Positions 28,346-37,848 are shown, counted from the stretch's first letter. The stretch is DNA of 64,000 nucleotides from Pseudomonadota bacterium (GCA_023457495.1 JAEWLQ010000069.1:1-64000), one strand, 5' to 3'. Made by a program: numbers and translations. Notes: generated by a model not told the origin, from the sequence alone.

Positions 28346-29445
28346 GCGAGTCCCGGAACTCCGATCGCGCGGCGTTCCGTCAGAACCCGCGGATCCACCT
28401 TGTGACGCTTCGCGATGTCGTCGATCTCGGCCTCGGAGAACAGCGCGAGCCGGCCGTCTTTCCACACCACCTGATCGTCGAACGCGATAGTCGCATCGAA
28501 AATCGCGCCGCTGACCTCGCCGGGTTCCGTGCCGCAAAAATGAAAATGCGTGTAGCGCGGGCTGCCGAAGGCCACGTTGCTCCAGCGATCCGCATCCGTG
28601 CGTGCATCGCCGCGGAAGAAGGTGGTGGAGTTGATTCCGGTGTGCCAGCCGAACAGCGCGCCGCGGTCGCCGCCATAGAAAAGCTTGGCCACCCGGGTGA
28701 GGTGCGCATCCACGGTGGCGGCGAGCACGGCCTTGCCGGAAATGTCCACGACGCGCCCGTTGTCGACGTGGAAGGTGATCGGCGTCGGCAGTGGCAGATC
28801 GCTTTGCGGGTAATCGTGGATGCCCGTCGAGGTGAGCGCGTGCGTGAGCACGAGCCGGCCGCTGAGCTTTTCCGCGCTGATCGGCGGAATGATCATCGTC
28901 GGAAAATTGCCGATCGAAAACGGTGTGACGGAAATCCGGCGTGCGCGCGCCACCCGCATCACCGCGCGCGAGCCGTTGGCGCAGACGATGGTGTAGCGCT
29001 TGGCGCGGCGGAGCACCTGGAGAATGCGCTCCATCACCTCGTCGAACACCGCGACGGGCGTGCGCCCGAAACTCTCGGCGAGGTAGTCCTCATCGAGCGC
29101 GTAGCTGATGACCTTGGTGCCGCCACCAGCGACGGGGCGGAATCGCAACTGATCGCCGATGCGATGCAGGAAGACGGTGTGATCGGCCTGATCGAGCGCC
29201 TCCTGCAGCGGCGGCGGCAGATCCTCCGGTCCCGCGGTGAGCGGGAGCACGAGCACCTTGGGCTGCGCGCCCAAGCGCTCGGCTTCGGCGACGAGCGGAT
29301 CCGCGAGATTGTCCTGGTACCGGCCGGTTCCGGGCGGCTCCGTCACGATGAGCAGTCGGCCACCGTGGCGCACGCGGGCGCCGGTGACGAGCAGATTGCG
29401 CGCGCCTGCGGCGATGGCGTCATGGTCGGGCGACGTCTGGAGCAT
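28342..29445 (-). CDS. M29/NicX-like metalloenzyme (aminopeptidase-type)
   Basis: 367 aa with AAGGA 5 bases before the ATG at 29445; the open frame further upstream overlaps the divergent permease gene and is not used. The C-terminal half contains F-G-W-H-T-G-I-N-S-T-T-F, R-W-S-N-V-A-F-G, T-H-F-H-F-C-G-T-E-P-G and F-D-A-T-I-A-F-D-D-Q-V-V. This Glu/His-rich order recalls M29 aminopeptidases (AmpS/AmpT) and the related ring-opening dioxygenase NicX, but with changed ligands (T-H-F-H-F instead of the usual G-x-x-H). Family call is tentative. First gene of the operon M29-like, solute-binding protein, ATPase, M17, which suggests that it acts on the imported compound. Confidence 0.5.
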   Translation of the reverse strand: MLQTSPDHDAIAAGARNLLVTGARVRHGGRLLIVTEPPGTGRYQDNLADPLVAEAERLGAQPKVLVLPLTAGPEDLPPPLQEALDQADHTVFLHRIGDQLRFRPVAGGGTKVISYALDEDYLAESFGRTPVAVFDEVMERILQVLRRAKRYTIVCANGSRAVMRVARARRISVTPFSIGNFPTMIIPPISAEKLSGRLVLTHALTSTGIHDYPQSDLPLPTPITFHVDNGRVVDISGKAVLAATVDAHLTRVAKLFYGGDRGALFGWHTGINSTTFFRGDARTDADRWSNVAFGSPRYTHFHFCGTEPGEVSGAIFDATIAFDDQVVWKDGRLALFSEAEIDDIAKRHKVDPRVLTERRAIGVPGLA

Positions 29446-29548
29446 CGAATTCCTTTGGGCCGCACGGCGCGGCAAGGGTAGCGGATCACATCGAAAAGTC
29501 GCCCGCAAATGACGAATCATCCTTAGTCGGGTATTGACACCGACCAAT

Positions 29549-30424
29549 ATGATCGACGTCCTCATGAGTCCGGCTTTTCGTCGCATCGCTCTGCTGATCG
29601 CGCCACACCTGCTGCTGCTCGTGATCCTGTTGAGCGTGACCCAGGCGATCTTTCTCGAGATGAGCCTGCATCGCGATGTGGGCCTCGGACAGGTCGATCC
29701 CTCGACGTCCATCCACAACTACGTCGCCGCGGTCAGCGGAAACTTCTATCTATCCAGCCTGCAAATCACGCTGGTGATTTCGGCGATCGTCGTCGTCCTG
29801 TCGATGCTGGTCAGTTATCCGGCCGCCTATGCGTTGGCGCGCCTGTCGCCGCGGATGGCGTCGTGGGCCATGGCGGCGGTGGTGAGCTCGTCGTTCCTCG
29901 CGGGCGCCGTGAAGCTCCTGGGGCTCGTCATCCTCTTCGGCATGGAGGGTCCCTTCAATCGCGCGCTGCGCGCGCTCGGCCTGGCGGACGAGGGGTTCCG
30001 ACTCATCGGAACACTGTCCGGCGTGATGGTTGGTTACGCGTATCTGTCGATCGCGTTCTCGCTGACCATGCTCTACACCACGCTCAGGACGATTCCGGTG
30101 TCCTGCGAGGAAGCCGCGGCGGCGCATGGCGCGAGCAAGTGGCGCACCTTCTTGCGCGTGACCTGGCCGCTCAGCCTGCCCGGCGTGATCTCCACCGCGC
30201 TGATCCAGTTCAACCTGCTGATGGGCGCATACGCCGTGGCCGCCGTGCTCGGTGGCGGCCGCGTGCTGACGTTCCCCGTGCTGATCCAGCGCACGTTGAT
30301 GCACTTCAATGATTACGGCATGGCCGCGGCGTTGTCCGTGATCCTGCTGGTGCTGGTGATCGTCGTGAATCTCGCCGCGGATCGCTTCGGCCGTCCGCAT
30401 CACGGCATGGCGGCATCGCCATGA
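29549..30424 (+). CDS. ABC transporter permease (PotB-like)
   Basis: About 291 aa with six TM helices and the EAA loop C-E-E-A-A-A-A-H-G-A-S-K-W-R-T-F (about residue 190), the ATPase contact. The start is uncertain: ATG at 29549 is chosen, TTG at 29534 and ATG at 29564 are possible, and none has a clear ribosome-binding site. It is divergent from the M29-like/solute-binding/ATPase operon, with about 100 bp between. It overlaps the second permease gene by four bases. Confidence 0.9.
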   Translation: MIDVLMSPAFRRIALLIAPHLLLLVILLSVTQAIFLEMSLHRDVGLGQVDPSTSIHNYVAAVSGNFYLSSLQITLVISAIVVVLSMLVSYPAAYALARLSPRMASWAMAAVVSSSFLAGAVKLLGLVILFGMEGPFNRALRALGLADEGFRLIGTLSGVMVGYAYLSIAFSLTMLYTTLRTIPVSCEEAAAAHGASKWRTFLRVTWPLSLPGVISTALIQFNLLMGAYAVAAVLGGGRVLTFPVLIQRTLMHFNDYGMAAALSVILLVLVIVVNLAADRFGRPHHGMAASP

Positions 30425-31263
30425 GACTGCGGAACGTGGGGCAATTCGCGAGCCGGGCATGGCTCGCGATACTCATCGTGCTGCTCTACGCGCCGATCGT
30501 GGTCGTGCTCGGCGCGTCGCTGGATCGCGGGCCGGACATGGGGCCGGCGGCCTTCCTGCGTTTTCCTCCGGAAGAGATCACGCTGCGCTGGTATCGCAGT
30601 ATTCCGCCGGCGATGTGGGAATCCGTGTGGTTCAGCGTGCGGCTCGCGGCCGCGACTGCCGCGACCGCGCTGGCGCTGGGTGTGCCGGCGGCGCTCGGAC
30701 TCGCGCGCGTGAGTCCACGGGCCTTTCGCGCGCTGAGCTCGCTGTTCCGCATGCCTTTGCAGATTCCCTACATCGTCACGGGCGTCGCCTTCCTGCAGGC
30801 CTATCACGCGCTCGCGGTCGCCTCGGGAGTGCAGTTCGCCGGAACGTTCTTCGGTCTGTTCGTCGCGCACGTGCTCGTCGCCACGCCGTACGTGATCAGC
30901 GCGACGGTGGCGGCGCTCGGCGGCGCCGCGACGCGAATCGAGGACGCGGCGCTCGCGCTCGGCGCGAATTATCCGCGTGCGCTGCTGCGGGTGACCCTGC
31001 CGCTGGCGATGCCCGGCATATTCGCCGGCGGGTTGTACGCGTTCCTGGTTTCGTTCACCGACGTGACCGTGGCGGTGCTGCTCGGCGGCGTGGGCTCCGC
31101 CACGTTTCCGGTCGCCATCATGAACGCCATCAACGGCGAGCTCGATCCGGCCGTGCCCGCGGTCGCGAGCCTCGTCTTCCTCGGTTCCGTTGGCGCGGTG
31201 CTGTTGCTGCAGAAGCTGCTCGGTCTGCGCGCATTGCTCGCATCCAGCAAACACGGCGGCTGA
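30421..31263 (+). CDS. ABC transporter permease (PotC-like)
   Basis: 280 aa, six TM helices; EAA loop I-E-D-A-A-L-A-L-G-A-N-Y-P-R-A-L-L-R (about residue 180). The start ATGA overlaps the PotB-like stop. The two permeases would form the heterodimeric channel used by the ATPase and binding protein encoded on the minus strand; no other ATPase or binding protein is near, which supports this pairing. Confidence 0.9.
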   Translation: MRLRNVGQFASRAWLAILIVLLYAPIVVVLGASLDRGPDMGPAAFLRFPPEEITLRWYRSIPPAMWESVWFSVRLAAATAATALALGVPAALGLARVSPRAFRALSSLFRMPLQIPYIVTGVAFLQAYHALAVASGVQFAGTFFGLFVAHVLVATPYVISATVAALGGAATRIEDAALALGANYPRALLRVTLPLAMPGIFAGGLYAFLVSFTDVTVAVLLGGVGSATFPVAIMNAINGELDPAVPAVASLVFLGSVGAVLLLQKLLGLRALLASSKHGG

Positions 31264-31278
31264 GCGGCGCCTCATCCG

Positions 31279-31299
31279 GGGGCCACATTCCGTGGCTCC
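31279..31299 (+). terminator. weak hairpin after the permease genes
   Basis: GGGGCCAC (31279-31286), loop ATTCC, GTGGCTCC (31292-31299): 8 bp stem with one G-T pair and no T run. The remaining gap up to 31470 shows no gene and no convincing Fur box. Confidence 0.3.
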
Positions 31300-31470
31300 A
31301 TAAGAGCATGACGATTGTTTGTTTCACGGGCCGGATGGCCTTTGGCAGATTGCCGCGCTTCGCGTGGCGATAGGACGAATCGCCATTTCAAGAGCCGCGG
31401 CGGGGGCCCATACACTCAAAGTCCCTTCCGATAACCGATACACACAGAAATACAAGTTATGGGAGAGAAA

Positions 31471-33639
31471 ATGATGGAGTTCGAGTTCGACACCGTTCGG
31501 TCAGCCCTGCGACGCGCCTTGTCGCCCAACCGCGGAAACCAGGTCCGTGCCCTGACGCTCGGAGTCGCGGCTGCATTCAGCTTTTCCGCCCATGCGCAAA
31601 CCGCGGCCAGCAACGATGACTTGACCGAAGTGCTGGTCAGCGCCAAGCGCGTGATCGACTCGGGAGCCAGCGCGCTCGGCACGCGCACACTGCGGGACAC
31701 GCCATTCTCCGTCTACGCGATCGACAGCGAAGACATCGAGAAGCACCAGGCCGCATCGCTTGCGACGTTGTTCGCGAAGGATGCGAGCGTGGCGCGCGAA
31801 GGCGGCACGGACTACAACATGTACGCGCAGCGCATCTCGGTTCGCGGCCTGTCACTCGACTGGGTGAACAGCGTGCGCGTCAACGGCCTGCCGCTCACGT
31901 ACTACGGTGCAACCCTGCCGCTGGAAGCCGTCGAGGAAGTGCACCTGCTCAAGGGTGCGAGCGGATTTCTGTACGGTGTCGGCGCGCCGGGCGGCATCGT
32001 CAACTACCTCACCAAGCGACCGACCGATGCGCCGCTGCTGAATTTCAGCGTGGGTTATCGTTCGGATCAGCTCTTCTCGCAGCACGTGGATATCGGTGGC
32101 CGCGTCGGCGACGGCGGATTCGGTTACCGCGTCAACGTGGTGAACGAGCAGGGTACGACGTACTCCGACTCCGAGGTGGATCGCAAGGCGATCACCGCCA
32201 ACTTCGAAGTGCCCATCACCGAGAAGCTGAAGTGGGTCACCGACCTGCTTTACCAGGACAGCGAGATCTCGCGGCCCGAGCCGCTGTTCGTTCTCGACAC
32301 GGTGGTGTATCGCGACGATCACATGCCGCGCCCGATCGACAGCACGCGCAGGCTGTCGTCGGACCAGGCGTTCAGCAACACCGAGTTCGCGTCCGCCACG
32401 ACGGGACTTTCCTGGAAGATCTCCAACGGCTGGGATCTGAACGTCAACTACGGCAAGACGTTCACCGAGTACCGCTTCCCGTACGAGACGATCCGTCTGC
32501 GCAATGCGGGTGGCGCCTACGTGAACCGCATGGCCGATTTCTACGACGTGTTCGACTACGACTTCGTGCGCGCGCTGGTGCAAGGCCGCTTCGACACCGG
32601 ATCGGTCACTCACCACATCACTGGCGGCGTGAGTTGGCAGGACCTGGTCATCACCTACGGTGAACCCAACTTCACCCCGATCGACCAGAATGGCGGCAAT
32701 CTCTTCGATTACGCGCCCGAGGTCTGGACCAACATCGTCGACGGCACTCCGCCGCACGACAAGGGCAGCCACTACCTCGAGAAATCCGTCTACCTGAGCG
32801 ACACGGTCGGCTTCACCGAGAAGTTGTCGCTGCTCGCGGGCCTGCGTTTCACGAAGTATCTGCAGGAGTCGTTCAACGTGATGACCGGTCAGCGTACCGG
32901 CCGCTACGAGAAAGACGTGATGACGCCGACGATCGCGATGATCTACAAGCCGCAGGAAGCCGTCACGACCTACGTGAGTTACGTGCAGTCGCTGCAGCAG
33001 GGTCCGACGGTGGGCGTCACCTACGTGAACGCGGGCGAGCAGCTCAATCCCATCGAGAGCGATCAGTACGAGCTGGGCGTCAAGGTCGAGAAGCCCACCT
33101 GGGCCGTTTCGGCGGCGGTATTCCGCCTGTCGAAGGGCGCAACCTACGTCAACGCCTCCAACTACATGGTGCAGGGCGGCGAGCAGCTCTATGACGGCGC
33201 CGAGATCGGCGCGCGTCTTCGCGTCGGCGACGACTGGATCCTCGGTAGTTCGGTGGTGCTGCTCGATGCGACGTACACCAAGGGCGTCAACGACTGGCTG
33301 CTCGACCGTCAGCTGCCGGGCGCGTCGCGCTTCAGCGGTGCGTTCGACGTCACCTACGAGATCCCGTCGGTGGAAGGCCTGAGCGTGCACGCCGACATCA
33401 AGTACCTGGGTCCCAAGGTGGTCAACCACATCCAGGCCGGCGACGTGAGCGTGAAGACCACGGGTTACGCGGTCACCAATTTCGGCGGCAACTGGCGCAC
33501 GAAGATGGCGGGCCGCGACGTGATGATCAATGCCGAGGTGCGCAACCTGCTGGATCGCCAGTACTGGGACGGCGCGTCCAACGCGTTCTCACCGGGTGCG
33601 CCGCGAACCGTGGCGGTCAACGCGCGTGTGAACTTCTGA
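31471..33639 (+). CDS. TonB-dependent siderophore-type outer-membrane receptor
   Basis: 722 aa. Signal peptide ending S-A-H-A-Q (about residue 42). A TonB-box-like L-T-E-V-L-V-S-A, then the plug domain (about 60-180: R-D-T-P-F-S-V-Y-A-I, the I-S-V-R-G-L block, G-A-S-G-F-L-Y-G-V-G-A-P-G-G-I-V-N-Y), and a 22-strand barrel ending in N-A-R-V-N-F with the terminal Phe needed for outer-membrane assembly. The plug pattern is that of siderophore receptors, though substrates other than iron chelates occur. GGGAG lies 5 bases before the ATG at 31471; an in-frame ATG at 31459 covers that site and is unlikely. It may supply substrate to the nearby inner-membrane ABC system. Confidence 0.92.
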   Translation: MMEFEFDTVRSALRRALSPNRGNQVRALTLGVAAAFSFSAHAQTAASNDDLTEVLVSAKRVIDSGASALGTRTLRDTPFSVYAIDSEDIEKHQAASLATLFAKDASVAREGGTDYNMYAQRISVRGLSLDWVNSVRVNGLPLTYYGATLPLEAVEEVHLLKGASGFLYGVGAPGGIVNYLTKRPTDAPLLNFSVGYRSDQLFSQHVDIGGRVGDGGFGYRVNVVNEQGTTYSDSEVDRKAITANFEVPITEKLKWVTDLLYQDSEISRPEPLFVLDTVVYRDDHMPRPIDSTRRLSSDQAFSNTEFASATTGLSWKISNGWDLNVNYGKTFTEYRFPYETIRLRNAGGAYVNRMADFYDVFDYDFVRALVQGRFDTGSVTHHITGGVSWQDLVITYGEPNFTPIDQNGGNLFDYAPEVWTNIVDGTPPHDKGSHYLEKSVYLSDTVGFTEKLSLLAGLRFTKYLQESFNVMTGQRTGRYEKDVMTPTIAMIYKPQEAVTTYVSYVQSLQQGPTVGVTYVNAGEQLNPIESDQYELGVKVEKPTWAVSAAVFRLSKGATYVNASNYMVQGGEQLYDGAEIGARLRVGDDWILGSSVVLLDATYTKGVNDWLLDRQLPGASRFSGAFDVTYEIPSVEGLSVHADIKYLGPKVVNHIQAGDVSVKTTGYAVTNFGGNWRTKMAGRDVMINAEVRNLLDRQYWDGASNAFSPGAPRTVAVNARVNF

Positions 33640-33667
33640 GCGGCGGAATCGCGTGCTGATCGAAAAC

Positions 33668-34621
33668 ATGAAGAAGTTGTCAACGACGCTGGCGTTGGTG
33701 GTTGTCGCAGGGATGGCGCTCGAGGGTCGCGTTCACGCGGCATCCACCGAAGTCAGCTCCACGGAGAAACCCGTGCAGGATGCGGCGCTGGTCAAGGAAA
33801 TCGAGGAATGGCGCAAACGGCGCGTCGAAGGCCTGCTCCAGCCTGATGGCTGGACCGCGGTCATCGGCATGCACTGGCTCGAGCCCGGACGTCACACCGT
33901 GGGCAGCGCGGCTGGCAACGAGTTCCGCCTCGCCATGGGCCCGGCACGTGTGGGCCTGATCGAAGAGAAAGACGGTCGCGCGACGTTCATTCCCGAGCCC
34001 GGTGTGCCGCTGCTGGTCAACGGCGCGGCACTGACCGGGCCCGTGGAACTGAAGCGCTACGAACGGGGCGCGCCGGCGACGAGTGTCGAGTACGACGGCG
34101 GCAAGGGTTCACTCACATTGATCCTGAGTGGCAAGCGCCGCGCGCTGCGGGTGCGCCACTCGGATGCTCCGGGGCGCCTGAATTTCGCGGGCCTCGAATA
34201 CTGGCCCATCGATCCGGGCTGGCGCATCAAGGGACGCTTCGTGCCGCATAAGCCAGCGCGCATGGTGGAGGTGCTGGACGTGCTGGGCGGATTGAACGAC
34301 CAGATCAATCCGGGCGTGGTGGAGTTCGAGCGTGACGGAAAGTCGTTTCGCCTCGAGGTGATCGGTGATTCCGCTCGCGGCCTGTCGCTGATGTTCGCGG
34401 ATCGCACGAACGGCAAGGGCAGCTATCCATCGGGCCGCTTCCTGTTCACGGGCCCGCCGGATGCGAACGGCGATGTGCTGATCGACTTCAACCGATCGTA
34501 CACGCCGCCGTGCGCCTTCACGGAGTACGGCACGTGCCTGCTGCCGCCGCCCGAGAACCGCCTGGACCTCGTGGTGCTGGCCGGAGAAAAGACGTACGGG
34601 AAGCCGGGCGGCCATCTATGA
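33668..34621 (+). CDS. secreted DUF1684-family protein
   Basis: 317 aa. Signal peptide (MKKLSTTLALVVVAGMALEG...H-A). The mature part shows the DUF1684 features: an early E-I-E-E-W-R-K-R-R, W-T-A-V-I-G-M-H-W-L-E-P-G, and the strongly conserved end D-F-N-R-S-Y-T-P-P-C-A-F-T followed by C-L-L-P-P-P-E-N-R-L. The family is widespread in secretomes, without a defined function. GTG at 33653 is an alternative start. It lies 28 bases after the TonB receptor gene and overlaps the thioredoxin-like gene by four bases, so all three are probably co-transcribed. Confidence 0.85.
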   Translation: MKKLSTTLALVVVAGMALEGRVHAASTEVSSTEKPVQDAALVKEIEEWRKRRVEGLLQPDGWTAVIGMHWLEPGRHTVGSAAGNEFRLAMGPARVGLIEEKDGRATFIPEPGVPLLVNGAALTGPVELKRYERGAPATSVEYDGGKGSLTLILSGKRRALRVRHSDAPGRLNFAGLEYWPIDPGWRIKGRFVPHKPARMVEVLDVLGGLNDQINPGVVEFERDGKSFRLEVIGDSARGLSLMFADRTNGKGSYPSGRFLFTGPPDANGDVLIDFNRSYTPPCAFTEYGTCLLPPPENRLDLVVLAGEKTYGKPGGHL

Positions 34622-35163
34622 CCGCTCGAACAGCTCGGCACATCGCGGGCTGCCTGCTCGGGTTGTTGGTACTCGGCTGCGGCCAAGGTCCCGGCTCATC
34701 CAGCAGCGAGGCCGCGGCAACGACAGCAGGCGAGTCGGCCGCCGCGGCGCCGGCGGATGCCGCGGCGTTTCCGCCGCTGCGCCTGCCGCTCATCGATGGC
34801 ACCGAGTACGACATCGCGACGCACCGGGGAAGCTGGGTGGTGGTGAATTTCTGGGCCACCTGGTGCGCGCCGTGCGTGAAAGAGATGCCGGAGCTTTCCG
34901 CGCTTCACGATGCGCACGACGACGTGAATGTCGTTGGCCTGACCTACGAAACGATCGAGCTGCAGACGCTGCGGGACGCGTTGGCCCGGCGGCCGGTTTC
35001 CTACCCGATCGCGATCGTCGATCCCTACGAACTACCGCCCGGCATCGCCGCACCTCGCGGGTTGCCGATGACGTACCTGATCGATCCGCAGGGCAACGTG
35101 AAGCGCGAGTTCCTGGGTCCGATCACGCGTGCGGACATCGAGCGGGCGATCGCGGCGAGTTGA
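34618..35163 (+). CDS. TlpA/ResA-like thioredoxin-fold lipoprotein
   Basis: 181 aa. Signal peptide with lipobox L-V-L-G-C-G and a low-complexity Ser/Ala linker, then a thioredoxin fold with W-C-A-P-C (about residues 81-85 region) after V-V-N-F-W-A-T, and the cis-Pro loop G-L-P-M-T-Y-L-I-D. Periplasmic disulphide reductase by family, used for cytochrome c maturation or repair of secreted cysteines. Start ATGA overlaps the DUF1684 stop. Confidence 0.88.
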   Translation: MTARTARHIAGCLLGLLVLGCGQGPGSSSSEAAATTAGESAAAAPADAAAFPPLRLPLIDGTEYDIATHRGSWVVVNFWATWCAPCVKEMPELSALHDAHDDVNVVGLTYETIELQTLRDALARRPVSYPIAIVDPYELPPGIAAPRGLPMTYLIDPQGNVKREFLGPITRADIERAIAAS

Positions 35164-35307
35164 AACTTCCACGGGCGCATGCACGCGCAGCGGCTTTGGC
35201 CGCCGAGTGCATCGAGCCTATCTACTGTCGGTCTGTTTCCCTGCGCCTGACCGGCGCGGAGATGACCTGGCTTTGCACGGACGCACATTTTTGAAGGAGA
35301 TGACTAC

Positions 35308-37848
35308 GTGAAGAATCCGGCAAGGCTGATCGCCGCGTTTGCGTCGTTGATACCGTTCATGGCGCACGCGCAAACTTCTCCAGAGCAATTTCTCGGGCAC
35401 AAGGTCGGCGCGGATCGCAAGCTCGCCGATGCCCGCCAGATCCATGCGTACTTCACGAAGCTCGATGCGGAGTCGGAGCGTGTGTCGGTGGTGGAGATCG
35501 GCAAGAGCACGCGCGGCGAGCCGATCCTCATGGCGATCGTGACCTCGGAGAAGAACATGCCGCAGGTGGATCGCTTCCGGGCGATCACGAAGCGACTGAG
35601 CGATCCGCGCGGGCTCACGGAGGAGGATGCGCGCAAGCTCAGCCAGGAAGGCAAGGTCATCGTGCTCATCACGCATGGCCTGCATGCCTCGGAATCGGGC
35701 TCGGCGCAGGCTTCGATGGAGACCGCGTACAAGCTGGCCGTCGGTGACACGCCGTTCGATTCCGCGAAGGTCCTGGATGATGTGATCGTGTTGCTGGTTC
35801 CGACCATCAACCCGGACGGTCTCATGATGATCTCGGAGTGGTACCAGAAATACCTCGGCACGAAGTACGAGGGCGGTTCGATCCCGTGGCTGTACCACCA
35901 CTACGCCGGCCACGACAACAATCGCGACGGCATCATGCACAACCTGTCCGAGACACGCGCCGTCAACAAGGTGCTGTGGCACGACTGGTTCCCGCAGATT
36001 CTCAGCGATCCGCACCAGATGAGCGCCACGGCGGCGCGCATCTTCGTGCCGCCGTTCATGGAACCCGCCGATCCCCACGTGCACCCGCTGGTCTACCGCG
36101 GCATCGGCCTGATCGGCTCGCGCATGACCTTCGATCTGCAGTCGGCCGGCATGAAAGGCGCGGTCCACGACCAGATCTTCGCGTCGGCGTGGTGGAAGGG
36201 CACGCTGACCTGCGGCGCGATGGTGCGTAACACGACCGCGGTGTTCACCGAGATCGCCTGGACGAACATCGCAAGTCCGATCCACGTCGACCCTGCAGAG
36301 ATCCAGGACTACTACACGAAGAAGAGCCTGCGCTACCCGGACCCGTGGCCGGGCGGCTGGTGGCGTCTGCGCGATGTGGTCGATTACACGGTCAAGACAA
36401 CGATGACCCTGGTCCAGACTGCGTCGGCGCAGAAGTACGACTGGCTCTATAACTACTACCAGATGGGTCGCGACGCCGTCGAAGTGGGGAAGCCGGGTGA
36501 TCCTTACGCCTTCGTCATTCCCGCCGCGCAGCACGACATTCCGACGACGCGCAAGCTCATCGAAGTGCTCAAGTTCGGCGGCGCGGAAATCCACCAGGCG
36601 ACGGCGCCTTTCGTCGCGGACGGAAAGTCTTTCGCCGCCGGCGATTTCATCATCTTCACCGCGCAGCCCTATCGACCCTACGTCGTGAACTCGCTGAGCC
36701 GCGACCGGCGTTACCCCGATGATGTGGTTCCCGGTGTTCTGCGTGACGACGCATCCTGGTCACTGCCGCTGCAGATGGGCGTCCAGTACAGCGAGATCAA
36801 GAAGCCGTTCGAGGCGAAGTACAGCAAGGTCGTCGAGATTGCCCTGCCGGCGGTTTCCGTCCCGTCTACTCCTTATATAGTGCTCGACACGCGCGCGAAT
36901 GCGTCCTACGCGGTCGCCGCCGCGCTGCTCAAGTCGAAGAATGCGGTCTCCCGTTCGAGCGGCGCGCTCGAGGTTGGCGGCGCCACGCTGCCGGCGGGCA
37001 GCTTCGTCGTCGAGGCCACCGCACAGGTCAGACAGGCGCTGCCCGCATTGCTCGACAAATGGCGCGTCGACGCGTACGGGCTCGAGAGCATCAGCAATCT
37101 CGACCTCCAGCCGATGGCCAGGCCGCGTATCGGTGTCTATCAATCGTGGCGCCCGAACATGGACGAGGGCTGGGCTCGTTACGTTCTCGACGATCTCGGC
37201 TTCGAGTTCAAGACCTTGCACAACGCGGATCTGAAGGGTGACCTGGCGAGCCAGTTCTCCGTGATCCTGTTCGCCAATGAATCGCCGGACCGCATCAAGA
37301 TCGGCAACACGGCGACCAGTGACTTCCCACCGGAAGTGCAGGGCGGTGTCGGTGCCTCGGGCCTTGCCGCGCTGAAGACGTTCGCCGCCAAGGGCGGGAC
37401 GATCGTCGCGATCGACAACGCGGCCATGCTCTTCGTCAAGGAGTTCTCGCTGCCGGTGCGTAATGCACTGGAGGGATTGAAGACGGAGGATTTCTGGATT
37501 CCGTCTTCGCTGGTTCGCATCGAAGTGGATAACACGCAGCCGTTGGCGTATGGCATGCCGGAAGAAGCCACCGCGATGTTCATTCAAAGCGCCGCCTTCA
37601 GTCCGCAGGTGCCCGACGGCGGAACCTCGCTGACCCAGGTCGTCGCGCGATATCCGCGGAACGGCGTGCTGGTCCAGGGAGCGATGCGCGGCAAAGAGCA
37701 ACCCATTACCGGCCGGGCGGCCGTGGTGGAAGTGAAGCAGGACAAGGGGCGCGTGGTACTGATCGGCTTTCGCGGTCATCACCGGGCGCAAACCCATGGA
37801 ACCTACAAGTTCCTGTTGAACGCCTTGCTCAGCCCGGCGCAGAAATAG
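35308..37848 (+). CDS. secreted M14-family zinc carboxypeptidase-like protein
   Basis: 846 aa; GTG start with AAGGAG 8 bases upstream. Signal peptide ends A-H-A-Q. The M14 domain (about 30-400) shows V-V-E-I-G-K-S-T-R-G-E-P-I, the zinc motif H-A-S-E in THGLHASESG, and V-L-L-V-P-T-I-N-P-D-G. A subfamily block D-P-H-Q-M-S (probable third ligand region) followed by R-I-F-V-P-P-F comes after. The C-terminal 400 residues resemble a glutamine-amidotransferase-like or accessory fold (Y-V-L-D-D-L-G-F-E-F and later G-G-T-I-V-A-I-D-N). Large M14 proteins of this type degrade peptides in the periplasm or outside. It follows the receptor genes after a 144 bp gap without other features, and is closed by a strong terminator. 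Confidence 0.85.
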   Translation: MKNPARLIAAFASLIPFMAHAQTSPEQFLGHKVGADRKLADARQIHAYFTKLDAESERVSVVEIGKSTRGEPILMAIVTSEKNMPQVDRFRAITKRLSDPRGLTEEDARKLSQEGKVIVLITHGLHASESGSAQASMETAYKLAVGDTPFDSAKVLDDVIVLLVPTINPDGLMMISEWYQKYLGTKYEGGSIPWLYHHYAGHDNNRDGIMHNLSETRAVNKVLWHDWFPQILSDPHQMSATAARIFVPPFMEPADPHVHPLVYRGIGLIGSRMTFDLQSAGMKGAVHDQIFASAWWKGTLTCGAMVRNTTAVFTEIAWTNIASPIHVDPAEIQDYYTKKSLRYPDPWPGGWWRLRDVVDYTVKTTMTLVQTASAQKYDWLYNYYQMGRDAVEVGKPGDPYAFVIPAAQHDIPTTRKLIEVLKFGGAEIHQATAPFVADGKSFAAGDFIIFTAQPYRPYVVNSLSRDRRYPDDVVPGVLRDDASWSLPLQMGVQYSEIKKPFEAKYSKVVEIALPAVSVPSTPYIVLDTRANASYAVAAALLKSKNAVSRSSGALEVGGATLPAGSFVVEATAQVRQALPALLDKWRVDAYGLESISNLDLQPMARPRIGVYQSWRPNMDEGWARYVLDDLGFEFKTLHNADLKGDLASQFSVILFANESPDRIKIGNTATSDFPPEVQGGVGASGLAALKTFAAKGGTIVAIDNAAMLFVKEFSLPVRNALEGLKTEDFWIPSSLVRIEVDNTQPLAYGMPEEATAMFIQSAAFSPQVPDGGTSLTQVVARYPRNGVLVQGAMRGKEQPITGRAAVVEVKQDKGRVVLIGFRGHHRAQTHGTYKFLLNALLSPAQK

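Noticed and set aside
31264..31470. Fur box upstream of the TonB receptor
   Set aside because: No stretch resembling the GATAAT-type inverted repeat was found.
35164..35307. Possible riboswitch in the leader of the M14 gene
   Set aside because: Only short, weak hairpins; no recognisable aptamer core such as a cobalamin box.
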